Assembly: GCA_032622095.1 (NCBI GenBank)
Contig: CP136063.1
Coordinates: 122,594,723 to 122,658,722, forward strand
Origin: Siphonodentalium dalli
Lineage: Eukaryota > Mollusca > Scaphopoda > Gadilida > Siphonodentaliidae
Direction: 5' to 3'
DNA length: 64,000 nucleotides
Made by a program: the position numbers and the translations under genes. The notes under the pieces were generated by a model, which saw nothing but the letters and a program-made list of their open reading frames with translations, was not told where the DNA came from and searched no databases. Below are positions 1 through 11,920 of this stretch, in pieces (the first letter of the stretch is position 1; the number at the start of each line of letters is the position of its first letter).

Positions 1-185
1 TAAATTATATGACCATCTTGGATTGCCTCATGAGTCATGTAGAAGGTCATGACAGTTCCACCAGCTTGGCATCGGAATTATTATGTATAGCATAACCGAT
101 GATTCCAATGTGTCAAGTCGACAATAGAATGTACACAAGGCTATATCTAATAATGTTTCCACAAATAGCCATTATAGTTGCTAGC
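1..185 (+). repeat. Interspersed repeat R1, copy 1 (cut by window edge)
   Basis: This segment is similar over its length to 13625-13826: both share TATATGACCATC, GGATTGCCTCAT, AAGGTCATG, AATGTGTCAAG and GTTTCCACAAATAGCC in the same order and strand. It begins at base 1, so the left end is unknown. No coding signal; probably an old transposon fragment. Confidence 0.75.
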
Positions 186-205
186 CCTGCTGACCGAACT
201 CCCGC

Positions 206-666
206 TTAAAGGTACTCAATCCGATCATACACTCCTAAATTACTAATTCTTTGGCTTCGCTGGGCTTCGAGGGTAAAAAATATTTGATTCTAGTCGAGGA
301 ACCCACCCATCAAAGCTCAGAGTGATCAAATATCGATTTGTTAAGTTTGTTATTACTCGTGGCCCAGAAACATGTGATCAAATGGAAGGTCTCGGACAAA
401 ATTGCGGATGAAGATGGATAACTCTAAAATCAAGTGGTAATACGGCAAAATGTTGTGATACTTAAGTGATAATACGGCCTTATTTTGTTGATAAATAACA
501 AGTTTTGGGAAATTTTATACCATAGTTGACAGTGGTTAGCATTAATTATTTCGTCGCAATAAATCTTTTCTGATAACTAAAGCGTATTTTGAAGAAATGT
601 TGTTGTTGTTCTTGTTGTATCTTGTTGATATGGGACCGGTCGTCTAATCGGATTGAGTACCTTTAA
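206..666. mobile_element. MITE with 20-bp perfect terminal inverted repeats
   Basis: The left end TTAAAGGTACTCAATCCGAT (206-225) is the exact reverse complement of 647-666. The 460-bp interior is non-coding and AT-rich. It is inserted at or next to the end of repeat R1 copy 1; the R1 copy at 13.6 kb lacks it. Flanks may contain a TTAA-like duplication but I cannot fix it. Confidence 0.8.
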
Positions 667-1685
667 TGCTTAAAGTTTAAACTGAGAACACAGTGTTAGA
701 ATCATGAAATATTTAATAGGTGAGAATGGTAAAACATTAAAACAAATCACTGTTAATGGCACTATTAACAGTTAATCACGTTTAACTTGATCTTCCATCA
801 CAGGAACCATAATTCATACCGTAGATGGAAAGTTGGAAACTGTTCAAACATATCCTCTCACTACACTCAGACACTCTGCTGTCTCTGCAGTGTGCCGAGA
901 GCGAATGGGAGATGTTCTTCTTTTTCTTCACTGACCAAGTTTATGGACTCACTTTAATAGTCCACAGCGCACTAGGCTTCACATGTTTGTCACTTTTGTG
1001 TGTATAGTCTGCAGACGGCCAGAATTGTATTCGGACCCGAGTCAAAGTGATAGAGGCTGAGCCTGAAGTTGGTGATAACTAAATCACTAAATGAGTAAAT
1101 CAGTGAGTCAGCTTTTAAATGTCCATTTTCTTATTTCCTAAATTGACCTGACATGCAGTGACAGCTATTAAATTTGGTGAAGTAGAAGGCACAATTTGCC
1201 ACTTGCAACACCAACCAGTCCAGGTGAAAAAAGACTTAACATTTATCAGAACAAGTCAAATCACCGTGAGTGGGGACCAGTGACCTTCATTTTCATATTT
1301 TTTCAGTCACAGATTCATTTTCATATTTTTTCAGTCACAGACTCATCATTAATCAGTTTCTTTTCCGACTGACTGAGTTTCATTTTCACTGTTCAACTTC
1401 AGAAGTCTGGAGTGGAGGCTTCACACACAATGTATGCCCAATCGAGTGGCTTATACCCATAAAATTCAGTACGAGAACCACAACTGAAGTTCGAATGGCA
1501 AGCGCCAATAACTAACTCCACTGGTCTGGTCGACGCCATTTTCTGACGAAAATTACGTCATCATTTGCAACGTTGACCTAACTGAAACGGTACGGAATCT
1601 GACGAGGTTTGCCGAATGCTATGCACCTAGGTCAACTAAATCGACATTAATCATTTAATTTTGAATAAGGTTGATTTTGTTTTTC
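667..1685. other. No gene seen; one 28-bp tandem duplication
   Basis: Non-coding AT-rich DNA. Positions 1286-1341 are two head-to-tail copies of a 28-bp unit containing CATATTTTTTCAGTCACAG. Small ORFs here have no recognisable content. Confidence 0.6.
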
Positions 1686-2231
1686 AAATTAAGTGGGCCT
1701 TTAAGCACAATTCAGTCTGAATTGTGCTTAAAGGCCCACTTAATTTTCGAACCACCAGATCACATTATATACAACATATTCCATATTATATACCATTTGA
1801 AAGAGGAAGTTCCAAAACATTGTATTATCAACTGATCCGGTCGAATAAACTGGGAACATTGTTTTTGTCGAGGTACTGAGGTGTGTTCTGTGATTAATTT
1901 TGATCCAGACTGTACTATAAAGTCTATTATTCTCAATGGAAGGGGAATAACTCTTATCTCTTAGTTTGAATTCTGATGCATTTTGGGTTGACGGGGGGGG
2001 GGGGGGGGGGTCTGGGAATGAATCTGAGAATCTCCATCATTTGTTTGGTGGACACTCTAAAGGCCACAGCTGTTCCGTATTCTGGTGGAATATATATATT
2101 TTTGGTTCCTCTTCCAAATGGTATATAATATGGGATATGTTGTGTATAATGTAATCTGGTCATTCGAAGATTAAGTGGGCCTTAAGTGTTATGTAATTAT
2201 GCTCAAGCATAATGGAATTAGGCTTAAGTAT
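1686..2231. mobile_element. MITE with ~80-bp inverted repeats and a perfect terminal hairpin
   Basis: 1731-1812 and 2104-2181 are inverted copies (AAGTGGGCC..., then CATATTATATACCATTTG). In addition the left end folds on itself: 1686-1714 and 1718-1746 are a perfect 29-bp inverted repeat around AAGTGGGCCTTTAAGCACAA. The interior holds an 18-G run (1993-2010), which creates a spurious polyglycine ORF. Confidence 0.8.
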
Positions 2232-2290
2232 CTGTAGTACAGAAGAACATGACAGACTGCCACTTATTGTCACATAACATTTTATAATTT

Positions 2291-2410
2291 TAACCCTTTC
2301 TACATGTAACAATGTTTACTAAATGGATTTTTCCATTCAGTTATAAAAGTATGCATTGGAATGGTCTATTATTCATCTGGTGGGTTTTCAGGAAAAATAA
2401 ACAGATGTCA
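2291..2410. mobile_element. Half copy of TTAA-type MITE family A
   Basis: TTAACCCTTTCTACATG, then TCAGTTATAAAAGTATGCA and GGTCTATTATTCAT, match the ends of copies at 26542-26806, 43380-43651 and 58850-59215. The central hairpin and other end are absent. Confidence 0.6.
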
Positions 2411-4695
2411 GATAATACAAGTGTATATATTAGTCTGGTCGTTGAAGCATTGGACCTAGAACAAATTGTTTACAAGCTGTTTTTGGTGTCATATTGTCGG
2501 GCAGAATATAGGGAACAACATATCCAAAATCCGCTCTGGGGAAAATTCTCTATTGAAGATGGCATGGCGTCCATAATGTCTATTGTTATCGGAAAATACT
2601 GAATTCTGCGGCAGGTGCTCCAATTAATGCCAAATTCGTCATAAATTGAAATATACACAAACATTGGTTAGTCGTAAACCATATATGTAGAATATTTTTC
2701 CCAAATGGCCACCAAAATGGACAAAATCGAATGAAATTTACATTTAGTGCAAAATTTAATAGCTAGTCCTATACGAGTGAACAAACGCTCGAATATTGCG
2801 AGGAAGAATGACTACAAGTATAAGAGAAACTTTTTATTAGAGATGTACAAATTCTCTCTGATGTATCTCATGAGAGAGCAAGCGAAATCAGGGTCTTGTG
2901 GAACGGTTAAATCTGGACTTTTGGGTGTCCAGAAACGGAAAAATGACGCAGTTTTATCTCTACCTCTAATCTTGAATCGTGTGATATATGTGTAATTAAA
3001 CAGCTAAACGGGATTTAGTAGGGATGTATTGACTATGCGGCCTTTCTCTAGAAGCAGAAATATGTGTATTCAGAGCAGTCTCACGAATGAGACCGATCAC
3101 CATTTATTTTGATATCTACGGTATAAAACCTTAAAAAATTAATTGCTATAAAATGGTATGAATTATGTTCATATTGTACTGGGGAGAATGCATAGATCCT
3201 ATTGTACGTTTCTCAAAATAGTAGTTATAGTTGCCTCAGATCAAGTGATAAAACACGAATATTTCGCTTTTATCACAAGAATGCGTGATGGTGTACCATG
3301 AACTAAATTTATTAAATCACAAATGAGTACCATAGACTGTCTTCAATAAATTCAAAACTTGACAAAAATTGCCTACATAATCTGTGACAGAGACCTGGAA
3401 ATTATATTTGGTTGAATTCACCAAGGCCACATCTACGCGAAACTTACTACGTTGTCTTCAACCGCATCACCGCGTTTACCCATTTTCCATAATGTTACAC
3501 ATGTCTGTTGCACACAGAACCACAACTAACAATATTGGGTGAATGTTCAACTTTGGAATAACATCTTAAACGATGATCACCTGATATTTAGCACGATTAC
3601 GTTGGTGGTAATGGTAATATATTTTCAAACAAAAATATACTGAAAACTAATAGTGTGCATTGCGCTGTAGCTTATTCTAGTTGTAAAGTGGCCACTGAAG
3701 TAATTTTAACAAAATTGTCTACTAAGAAACCGGGTTGGTAGCAGAATGAAAATTAGTCTTACATAAAATGTACTATGTACAGTCTCTTTGACCTGGTGAG
3801 ATTCGGTGCTAATCCATTGAAGATATGAGTGTTTCTTTACAGTATAATAACCATTGCGACATACGTGTATCGTTTATTATCACCGGGAGTGTTGACAATT
3901 CTGGAAATATAACTAGTATATATACCTCTAGAGTATGCACTTAAATAATTGCGTTGCATTCAATATTTAAACACCATGCCGAATGAAACTACCATGCACT
4001 GTGAGGCGAAACATTAGTTCGTGTGTTGCATGCACGAGCTATTTTTGTTTTGCCCAATAGTTGGATGTTGGATAAGCAGAACACCCAAACGTTAAAGACG
4101 TAAATCATTGGGGGGTTGACTTGCTGTGCAGTGACCGATGATCCTTCAGATTGATCTGTTTTAATGATGTGTGTACCTTTAAAGATATTTAACAACCGAC
4201 TTGTATATTGCCAATACGTATTTCACTCTTATGTAGTTACCCAATATGTTGCTTTCTACGTGTTATGGTTTGGAGTTGCTGCCATTTTGACAGCCATTTC
4301 ATGGCCACGATTGTATAATTTTCTGTCCGTGTCACTCTACTCGCTCCCGAATTCTAATTTAACACAAACTGATATAACGGCATAATTCTGATGCCACTAT
4401 ATATCGTATAATGACTTATATCGAGAACTGATGTAGTATAGACAACCATGTTGGAGTAGTTGGACGCCATCGTGGTTAACAAAGTTTCCCCAACGCGGAT
4501 TTTGGATATGTTGTTCCTGATGCTTTTCCGCGTCGAATGACACCGAAAACAGCTTGTAAACAATTTGTTTTCTAGGTTCACCTCAAAATCGAGTCTCAAC
4601 GACCAGACTATAATACAAATATAAGTACATTGTAGGGAAATAGGGGTCAGTGTTGTAATGTTTTCTACATAAATGCACACATGTTGATAATTTTT
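2411..4695. other. No gene seen
   Basis: AT-rich, no recognisable protein similarity, no strong repeat detected by eye. ORFs present are short and of random composition. Confidence 0.5.
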
Positions 4696-4767
4696 CTAAG
4701 TTCTAAGGCTCCTGGAGAAGACGGCATACATCCAGCCATATTGAGGGCAACAACCTACACCCTTATG
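4696..4767 (+). pseudogene. Reverse transcriptase fragment 1 (LINE-like)
   Basis: Frame from 4696 reads LSSKAPGEDGIHPAILRATT. The core KAPGxDGIxPxIL is the classic N-terminal motif of non-LTR retrotransposon reverse transcriptases. It stops where a CAGCCCTG-type repeat begins at 4768. A second RT-like piece on the same strand lies at 11705-11920, on the other side of the 6-kb element, so both may be parts of one split LINE. Inactive remnant. Confidence 0.7.
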
Positions 4768-4875
4768 CAGCCCTGTTAATTAGCATCGGCTATTGGCTGA
4801 GCCGAGGCAAAAACCTAGGCAAAAAGAAATTTTGTCGGCTATATTTTAGCTGAGGCAAATTTCAGATCAACCTAC
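4768..4875. repeat. CAGCCCTG-family repeat
   Basis: CAGCCCTGTTAATTAGCATC followed by GGCTATTGGCTGAGCCGAGG. A related start occurs at 43773 (CAGCCCTGTGAATTAGCGTC) and a related small element at 58956. The right end is not defined. Confidence 0.5.
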
Positions 4876-5039
4876 CAATGTTTTTTTGCTAACTTTAAAG
4901 AAATAAAATTATGGAAAGGATCGTTCAAGACCAAAGAGTGGAAAATATTTAAGAGATATTTAAGATCTCAACTAACCAACTGGTTTCAGTTATCACACAG
5001 AATAAGTGGAGCTGAGCCTGGTAAAACCCAAGTGAGCTA

Positions 5040-5125
5040 TATGACCATAGAAATACTATAGATCTGTGCAAGAGATGCTCATTTAATAAAAAATACTAGA
5101 GCTCGAGGACTGAGACACCAATAGA
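5040..5125 (+). repeat. Direct flank repeat of the 6-kb element (left)
   Basis: ATGACCATAG...ATCTGTGCA...AAAAAATACTAGAG followed by GACTGAGACACCAAT. The same order on the same strand recurs at 11250-11340, and the GAGACACCAAT part also at 11120. Direct orientation contrasts with the inverted arms inside. Confidence 0.6.
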
Positions 5126-5669
5126 GGAGCGGCCAAACGCCAAAAGTGGTCGGATACCCCTACCCTCGGTAGAACAAGTTGAAACCAACCTTTTCTGGAA
5201 GGTAAATATATATCATTTATGGAAATGATTCTTGGCCTTGCCGGAATTGGTGGCAGCTATGTATGGTAAGACTATTTGTGGAGGTACCCTACCGAAAAAT
5301 TAGCCTGTTTTCAGTGGTTGGCCAGCTATACACAATTGGTTAAAAGTTAAGCACATCACAAAAAACAGAACGTTTTATTTGTTATTATGTGGTACATGGT
5401 GATACTAGATGGGAACGTTCTTATTTTTTCTGGTTTGTTTGAGATTTCACGACGTCATGGTAGAGAATGTAACGTTATGTGTCAAAAAATCATCATGATT
5501 CAGAGAAACTGTCGCCCGTCAACTCTGTACAAAACTAGCACGCTGGATTGAGCTTATCTTGTCATATATGTTTGGAAAGAATGGAGTATTTTCTACCCGA
5601 AGATATTAATTTTATTACCCTATCCCTACAAATATTGTAATTAATTGGAAAAAACTTACCCCTCCCCCA

Positions 5670-6590
5670 ATGTCATAAATTGCTGAGTATAGCCACCGCG
5701 TGGGATTGGATCCCAGAATGATAGAATAGAGCGTAGTATTTCCTTTTATTTCGTGTAGAACACACATAACAAATGTAAAATTCGAATTTCCAACCATATT
5801 CACCATTAGAAGAGTATCAAAATCCAAGATGGCGTCCAATATGGCCTTCAGTTTTTATTTTAAGACTCTGTGGAGCGACATACGAAAAATCCCAAAAAGG
5901 AAAGTCCCCAGTGGTAAAATCTATATTATTGTAGTGACTACATAGAATAACATTTAATATCAAACATTAATTTGACCATTAATATATCTTTTCAATTGGT
6001 AAGCTAATAGGTAGAACTGTATCCCTCCATCCAATGTCATAAAATTCGAAATAAAGTTATCGACTGGGATTGGAACCACGAGTGATAGCATTATGAGCAG
6101 TATGTTGTTTTATTTAATGTACAACACACATACGAAGTGACAAGTATGAATTTCCATCCATATTCACTATTAGAAGAGTATGATACAACAAAATGGCGTC
6201 CAATATGGCGTCCAATTTTAATTGTACCACTTAGCGAACGCACATACAAACGAACTAAAATGGAACGTCCCCTGTGGCATATTGTATATCATTGAAGTGA
6301 CTACATAGACGATATCTCATAGGGTACAGTAGTTTCACCGTTAGTCTATCTTATCAGTTGGAGAATTAGTAAACAAAAACGTAATCAACACCCAGTCACA
6401 AACGTCCACATAATGGCGGCACTTGTGACTATAGTCCAGAATGCAAAGAATTAAGCAAATCGTTCGGAATTACTTTGTGTTGAATACAACGAAGAAACAT
6501 AAAATGTAAAATTTGCATCCACATCTGGTCTTAGTAGACAACCAAAATCCAAGATGACGCCCAATATGACGGCTAATTTTAATGCCAACA
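5670..6590 (+). repeat. Left-arm tandem units (~364 bp, about 2.5-3 copies)
   Basis: Units start near 5671, 6035 and 6395. Each has AATGTCAT, GGGATTGGA, TTCACTATTAGAAGAGTAT-like sequence and ATGGCGTCCAATATGGC (about 5828, 6190, 6555 with decay), then GTAGTGACTACATAGA. Third copy is the most diverged. Confidence 0.75.
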
Positions 6591-9500
6591 CGCTGCGAAC
6601 AATGAATACGGAAGTCGGTCAAAATGTATCATACGGCAGTTTGAAGCGATATATTGTTTAGATTGTGTGTTTATATTAGACGTCGATATGTTGTGTTTGA
6701 GTGATGGTGGTAAGACAAAATGTTTTTCAGATAAAGCTTTGACGTGATTGTCTCAAATTAACTTCCATAATTGGTCGATCAGCTCCGTAAGGGCGGGTAA
6801 GCCGTGTCTTTCCATTGGTTTGGTGGTATCCTACATCAGGTTCCAAATGTCACACCCCAGGATTAATACTGGATGGAAATTTGAATTTGTTGAATGTTTA
6901 GATTGTTTTGTTTAACAATTATCAGGAACTTTATATCAAATATTTGGAGAAAGACAAACCTACCAAAAATAAAAAAACACTTAGTGAAATTCCGAGAATG
7001 ACTTAAATAGTTTAATTTGCCTAATCGTGTATCGTGTATTGATCTCCAATGCACATTTGACTATTGTTTGACACATTTTATGTCATTTTGGGACATTAAG
7101 TAAGTAAAGAATAAACAATATGTAGACAACTGGTAATAATAGAGGATGGTCATTGACCGTTACAAATAATCATGCACTCTATGCGGTACGAAGTGATGTT
7201 GTAATGTTCAATACTAACATATTGCTATCATTAATATATTGTGATAGTCTTGAATGTGCAGTCCTCCTTAACATGTCCTTTTGAATTTTCACCAACATTT
7301 TCAGAGAGCCTTGCAACAGTTTTGGCCACGTGAAACATTAAATAACAGAATCACCATCTGTTGTTTTATGCAGTAACGCAAAAAAAACAAAAATGGCATA
7401 CATTTTGAAATCCAGTAAATAAGATATCTGATCGATCTCTGGTTTTGCCAAAGTTGGATATGAGTCCACGAGCAATCAAAGTTCACACATCATAGTAAAT
7501 ACCTATTAACGATACACAAAATTCATCATCGCACACACAAAATGCTCTTTAATGACATAACATGGGACCACAATGTCCATATAATGCAATCAGCGTACAA
7601 TGGTTTATAAATAGGCGTTATAGTGATCGAGAGGTTGCTGCTTTGTATAATCGTTCGAGTTTCGGCTCAGCATCAATCAAGAAAGCAACACTGCATACCT
7701 ATGAATATAAGTTGTTCTCGCCATATGTTGCTTGATGTGCATGTTTTTCCGTATATTGATATTTTAGTCCCGACTAATTTGTGAGTTAAATGGTTGTGAA
7801 TGTCAATCGGATTCATATATGTTACAAACAGAAGATATTGAGTTTCCGGGCAAGACTAATTAAAATTCAATCTTCTATATCTCCGGCGGATATCATATCT
7901 GTATTAGTTCTTAGGGACGTGAGTCCTGACTATACATGTATAGCAATCTCTCATGCTAATACATTTTATTGATACATAGGTCATAGTGTGATAATCTCCA
8001 TTGAACATGCACATTGGTGTTGCATTTATGATTGCGGTTAGATTATAATCATAATCACGCAACTCACAAGCAAACCAGAATGTCACTAAAACGTTTGTTT
8101 TATCCACGGTTCTTTTGAGTCTGGTGGCATTTGAAATGGATAAAATGGTAAGTAATGAAATCTGTAGGCTATTAACACAATTGAAATGGCGACAGCCATA
8201 AGGCAATTCACAATAGACACTCGTCATTAGTCTTGATATATAGATATCCAAATTGTGTTTACAGTTTGGTCTATGGCGACTAGGCCATATCACGACATAC
8301 ATTGTATTCTTATGGGTGGCGGAAAGACAGCGCCGATCTTACCGCGGAAGCAATATACTCAGTCCATACATAAGCCACCTACCTCCAAACTGGCAGATAT
8401 TCGAAAGTTGTTTTCACTTAACATGGACCTCATATCAGTGTTACTGATCGGAATTTATAACACCTTCGTCGTCGATCTGGTGTGTTATGGGGCTACACGT
8501 AACTGAGTGTAAGTCAATGTGATGTAATCAACTAAAAATCACTGGTGTATAGTGTTGTGTTCTTGTTCACCCAGAATAGTCATTTTTATTTCTCAAGAAA
8601 ACCTGGACATGCCATGCTCAAGTGCCCATTGCTGTGAATGCATAGAATCACATTGTATGACTCATTAAATGAAAATATGGGAATAATAATTGTATTTCTA
8701 AGATCCACCTGTCTCTATAAACATCTCGTCACTGGAGTCATGTTTAACCTTTAGTCACTGAACGTTAATTGAATGGTAAGCCATCAGAGCCATGTAATTT
8801 TTATGATTGATAAAAGCAAATGTTGCTCATCTTTATGAAGATAACATATATGTTAATGTTATTCTATTCCAAAATAGTATTATTGAAAAGTTAACTTATC
8901 GACTATCGGCACCAGAGCAAACCATTTGAACGGTTGTTGAAAACAACTGGCACTTCAACAACAAATCCAGCGCAAAGCATCACAAAAGGAAGTCTTTTTT
9001 CTGGCTGTTGTACTTCTTCGCAAAATTGAAATGACATCTAAATTATGGGATGCCATCTTGTATTTTGAGATCCATCTTATAGCGAGTGTGGTTCTAACAT
9101 AATTATGTCGCACTAAACGATACGATACGATTTATTTGCATAAACACCAATATGCTAACAATACAATTCATAATAAAACAATAAACAATTAATAGTAAAA
9201 AAAATACATGTGAACACTAAATGACATCTACAACTGCGCATTTGTTGTTTTATTCTTGGTTAGGATTCTCAGAGATACCTTTGTGCACATTTTTTTAACT
9301 TTCGATATGAGGAATGTTGAGTTTTGTGTTTATTATTTCGCAAATTAAAAGATATGTTGATAACAGAACTACTACTTCATATGACTATTGTAATGAAATG
9401 AATGTGATGAATCGACACAATATATATACAACTGGAGACGTCATTTGTCCTGATTGCCTGTATTTGTTTTCACGAAGTGTTATAAATTCGAGACATTACA

Positions 9501-9689
9501 AAGCTCGTCTGATTTTTTGTTTCTATAGTTGACCACCACATTTTGGTCTCCGTCATCACGCAAACAATAAATTGCCATGTAATAATGGAAACATACACAT
9601 AAGTAATAACACATGAGACGTTTATTTGCCCGCATATCGTACTAGTTGTTTACAAAGTGTTGACATTAAACTTAAATGCCATATTGGCC

Positions 9690-10560
9690 GTAATTATGGC
9701 GCAATAGTGGGTGTGACTTCAAACTTTTTGTTTCTTTATCGTATTCAGCACAAATGAAATCCAAAATGTATGCTCATTTCTTCTTGGCCTGTACTACCAT
9801 CCACAGTGGCCCATTTGTGTGGAAGTTTGTGACTGTAGGGGTGATCAAGTTTTTGTCTAATTATTTCATCAATTGATAATAAAGATCAATGCTGAATCTA
9901 ATGTTTGATATGAAATGGTCTATGTAGTCAGTATAATTATATATAATATACCACTGGGGACATTTCTTTTCTGAATTTGTCGTATGTCCGTTCACTAAGT
10001 CTTGAATTTAAAATTGGCCGCCATATTGAACGCCATCTTCGATTATGATACTCTTTTAATAACAAATTTGGATGGCTATTTCTCTGGCCAATTTGCATGT
10101 GTATTCTACATTTAATAAAACAAAATACTGCGCATTATGCGATCATTCGTGGTTCCAATCCCAAGCGACAACTTTGGTTCGAATTTTATGACATTGAACG
10201 GCGGAATAAATTTTTTACTTTTATTTTTCCAATTGATAAGATGTATTATTGGTGAAACTAATGTTTCATATGAAATACTATTCTATATGGTCATTAAAAT
10301 AATATACATTTGACCACTTGGGACGTTCCTTTTCAGGATTTTTCGTATGTCTTAAAATAAAAACTGAATGCCATATTGGACGCCATCTTGGAGTTTGATA
10401 CTTATCTAATAGTGAATATGGTTGGAAATTTGCATTTTACACTTGTTATGTGTGTTCTACACTAAGTAAAAGGAAATACTACGCTCTATTCTATCATTCT
10501 GGGATCCAATCCCCGGCGATGGCTATATTTAACATTTTATGACATTGGGGGGAGGGTTAA
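9690..10560 (-). repeat. Right-arm tandem units (~360 bp), inverted
   Basis: The same units read on the minus strand: GCCATATTGGACGCCATCTT at about 10369, GCCATATTGAACGCCATCTT at about 10020, and a diverged GCCATATTGGCCGTAATTA at about 9678. Spacing is again ~350-365 bp. Confidence 0.75.
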
Positions 10561-11099
10561 GTTTTTGCCTATTATTGCTAAATTTGTAGGGTCAGGAAAA
10601 TAAACTTAATACCTCCGGGTAGAAAATTCTCCATTCTTTCCAAACATATATGATAAGATAAGCTCAATCCAGCGTGCTAGTTTTGTACAGAGTTGACGGG
10701 CGACAGTTTCTCTGAATCGTCATGATGTTTTGACGCATAACGTTACATTCTCCACCATGACGTCGTGAAATCTCAAACAAACCAGAAAAAATAACAACGC
10801 TCCGATCTAGTATCACCATGTACCCCATAATAACAAATAGAACATTCTGTTTTTGGTGATGTGCTTAACTTTTAACCAATTGTGTATAGCTGGCCAACCG
10901 CTGAAAACAGGCTTATTTTTCGGTAGGTACCTTCACAAATAGTCTTGCCATACATAGCTGCCACCAATTCCGGCAAGGCCAAGAATAATTTTCATAAATG
11001 ATATATATTTACCTTTCAGAAAAAGTTGGTTTCAACTTGTTCTACCGAGGGTAGGGGTATCTCGAAAACTAAGGCCCTTTTTGGATTTGGCCACTCCTC

Positions 11100-11480
11100 T
11101 ACAAAGCTCTGGGAATGAGACACCAATTTTTGGGCAGGGATGCTGATGATATGAAAATAAGGTATTTCCCCTGATTTAAGTCAACAAGTAAACCATATGA
11201 AGTAAGCAAGCCCTCATGAAGTACGTGACACCACATCCACATGCATGCTTTATGACCATAGTGGCCCAAATCTGTGCAAAAATACTTTAAAAAAAATTAT
11301 ATAAAAAATACTAGAGTTCCGGCAAGGACACATCAATTTAATGGATATTGGGATGCTGATAATATGTAATTTGGGATTATCATTGTTGTACATATTCTCA
11401 CTGTTGTCTGTTGAGTACTCAGGCTAATTAAAACAGGTTATAATTAGCCCTAATTAAAACAGGTTATAATTAGCCCAATG
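11100..11480 (+). repeat. Flank repeats right of element 1
   Basis: GAGACACCAATTTTTGGGCA + GGGATGCTGATGATATG (from 11120) and a second, diverged ACACATCAATTT...GGGATGCTGATAATATG (from 11330) form a ~210-bp tandem pair. 11425-11476 is a perfect 26-bp direct duplication containing TTAAAACAGGTTATAATTAG. Confidence 0.6.
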
Positions 11481-11704
11481 CTTCTCTTGTGTTGCTAGGT
11501 GATACACCAGGTCATGCCAATAGTTAATAGGGGTAGGTTAGATAGTAGTTACAATTATGCTTAAGAGCAATTCCTTGCACTTAAGCGCAATAAATTTCAC
11601 TTAAGCACAATTATTAAATGTGAATTTGGCCTCCCACAAATCATGGTAAATCATGGCTAAGTGTGTAATAAAATGAATTATTCACCAAGGGTGTAAGGGA
11701 CAAC

Positions 11705-11920
11705 ATGTGTTTTGAAAGAAACATTCTTGTAATTCATGCAACTGTTGGAAGTCCAGGAAGATTCACAAAAGCATTTGACAATGTACATCATGAAAGATTG
11801 AAAAAACTACATGCATACTCTCAGGTGACTAATAATAGTGTCAGCACGATTATTAATTTTGGAGAAATCCCCAACAATCACTATTATTTGCCATTGACAC
11901 ATGGAGTGAAATTTCCATAA
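11705..11920 (+). pseudogene. Reverse transcriptase fragment 2 (LINE-like)
   Basis: The 71-codon ORF contains RFTKAFDNVHHERLKKL, which resembles the (D)xxKAFDxVxHxxLxxKL block around the first catalytic Asp of non-LTR reverse transcriptases. The KAFD aspartate is present, but flanking blocks (YRPISL, YADD) are not found. Same strand as the KAPGEDGI fragment at 4696; in an intact LINE these blocks are normally about 100 residues apart, here separated by 7 kb containing element 1. Confidence 0.5.

Larger units (their letters stand above)
5130..11085. mobile_element. ~6-kb element with long, internally repeated inverted arms (element 1)
   Basis: Left arm about 5130-6660 and right arm about 9600-11085 are inverted copies of each other. 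Matching outer blocks include ACCCCTACCCTCGGTAGAAC (5157) against its complement near 11040, and CGTGCTAGTTTTGTACAGAG on the right against its complement near 5535. Each arm holds about three tandem units of ~364 bp. The 2.9-kb middle (6660-9600) shows no transposase motif; its longest ORF (132 codons, minus strand, 7904-8302) has no recognisable content. Architecture resembles foldback or Galileo-type (P superfamily) elements with long repetitive arms; assignment is inference. Likely non-autonomous. Confidence 0.8.

Noticed and set aside
7904-8302. 132-codon minus-strand ORF in the centre of element 1
   Set aside because: No recognisable motif, composition as expected by chance in this DNA; not called as a gene or transposase.
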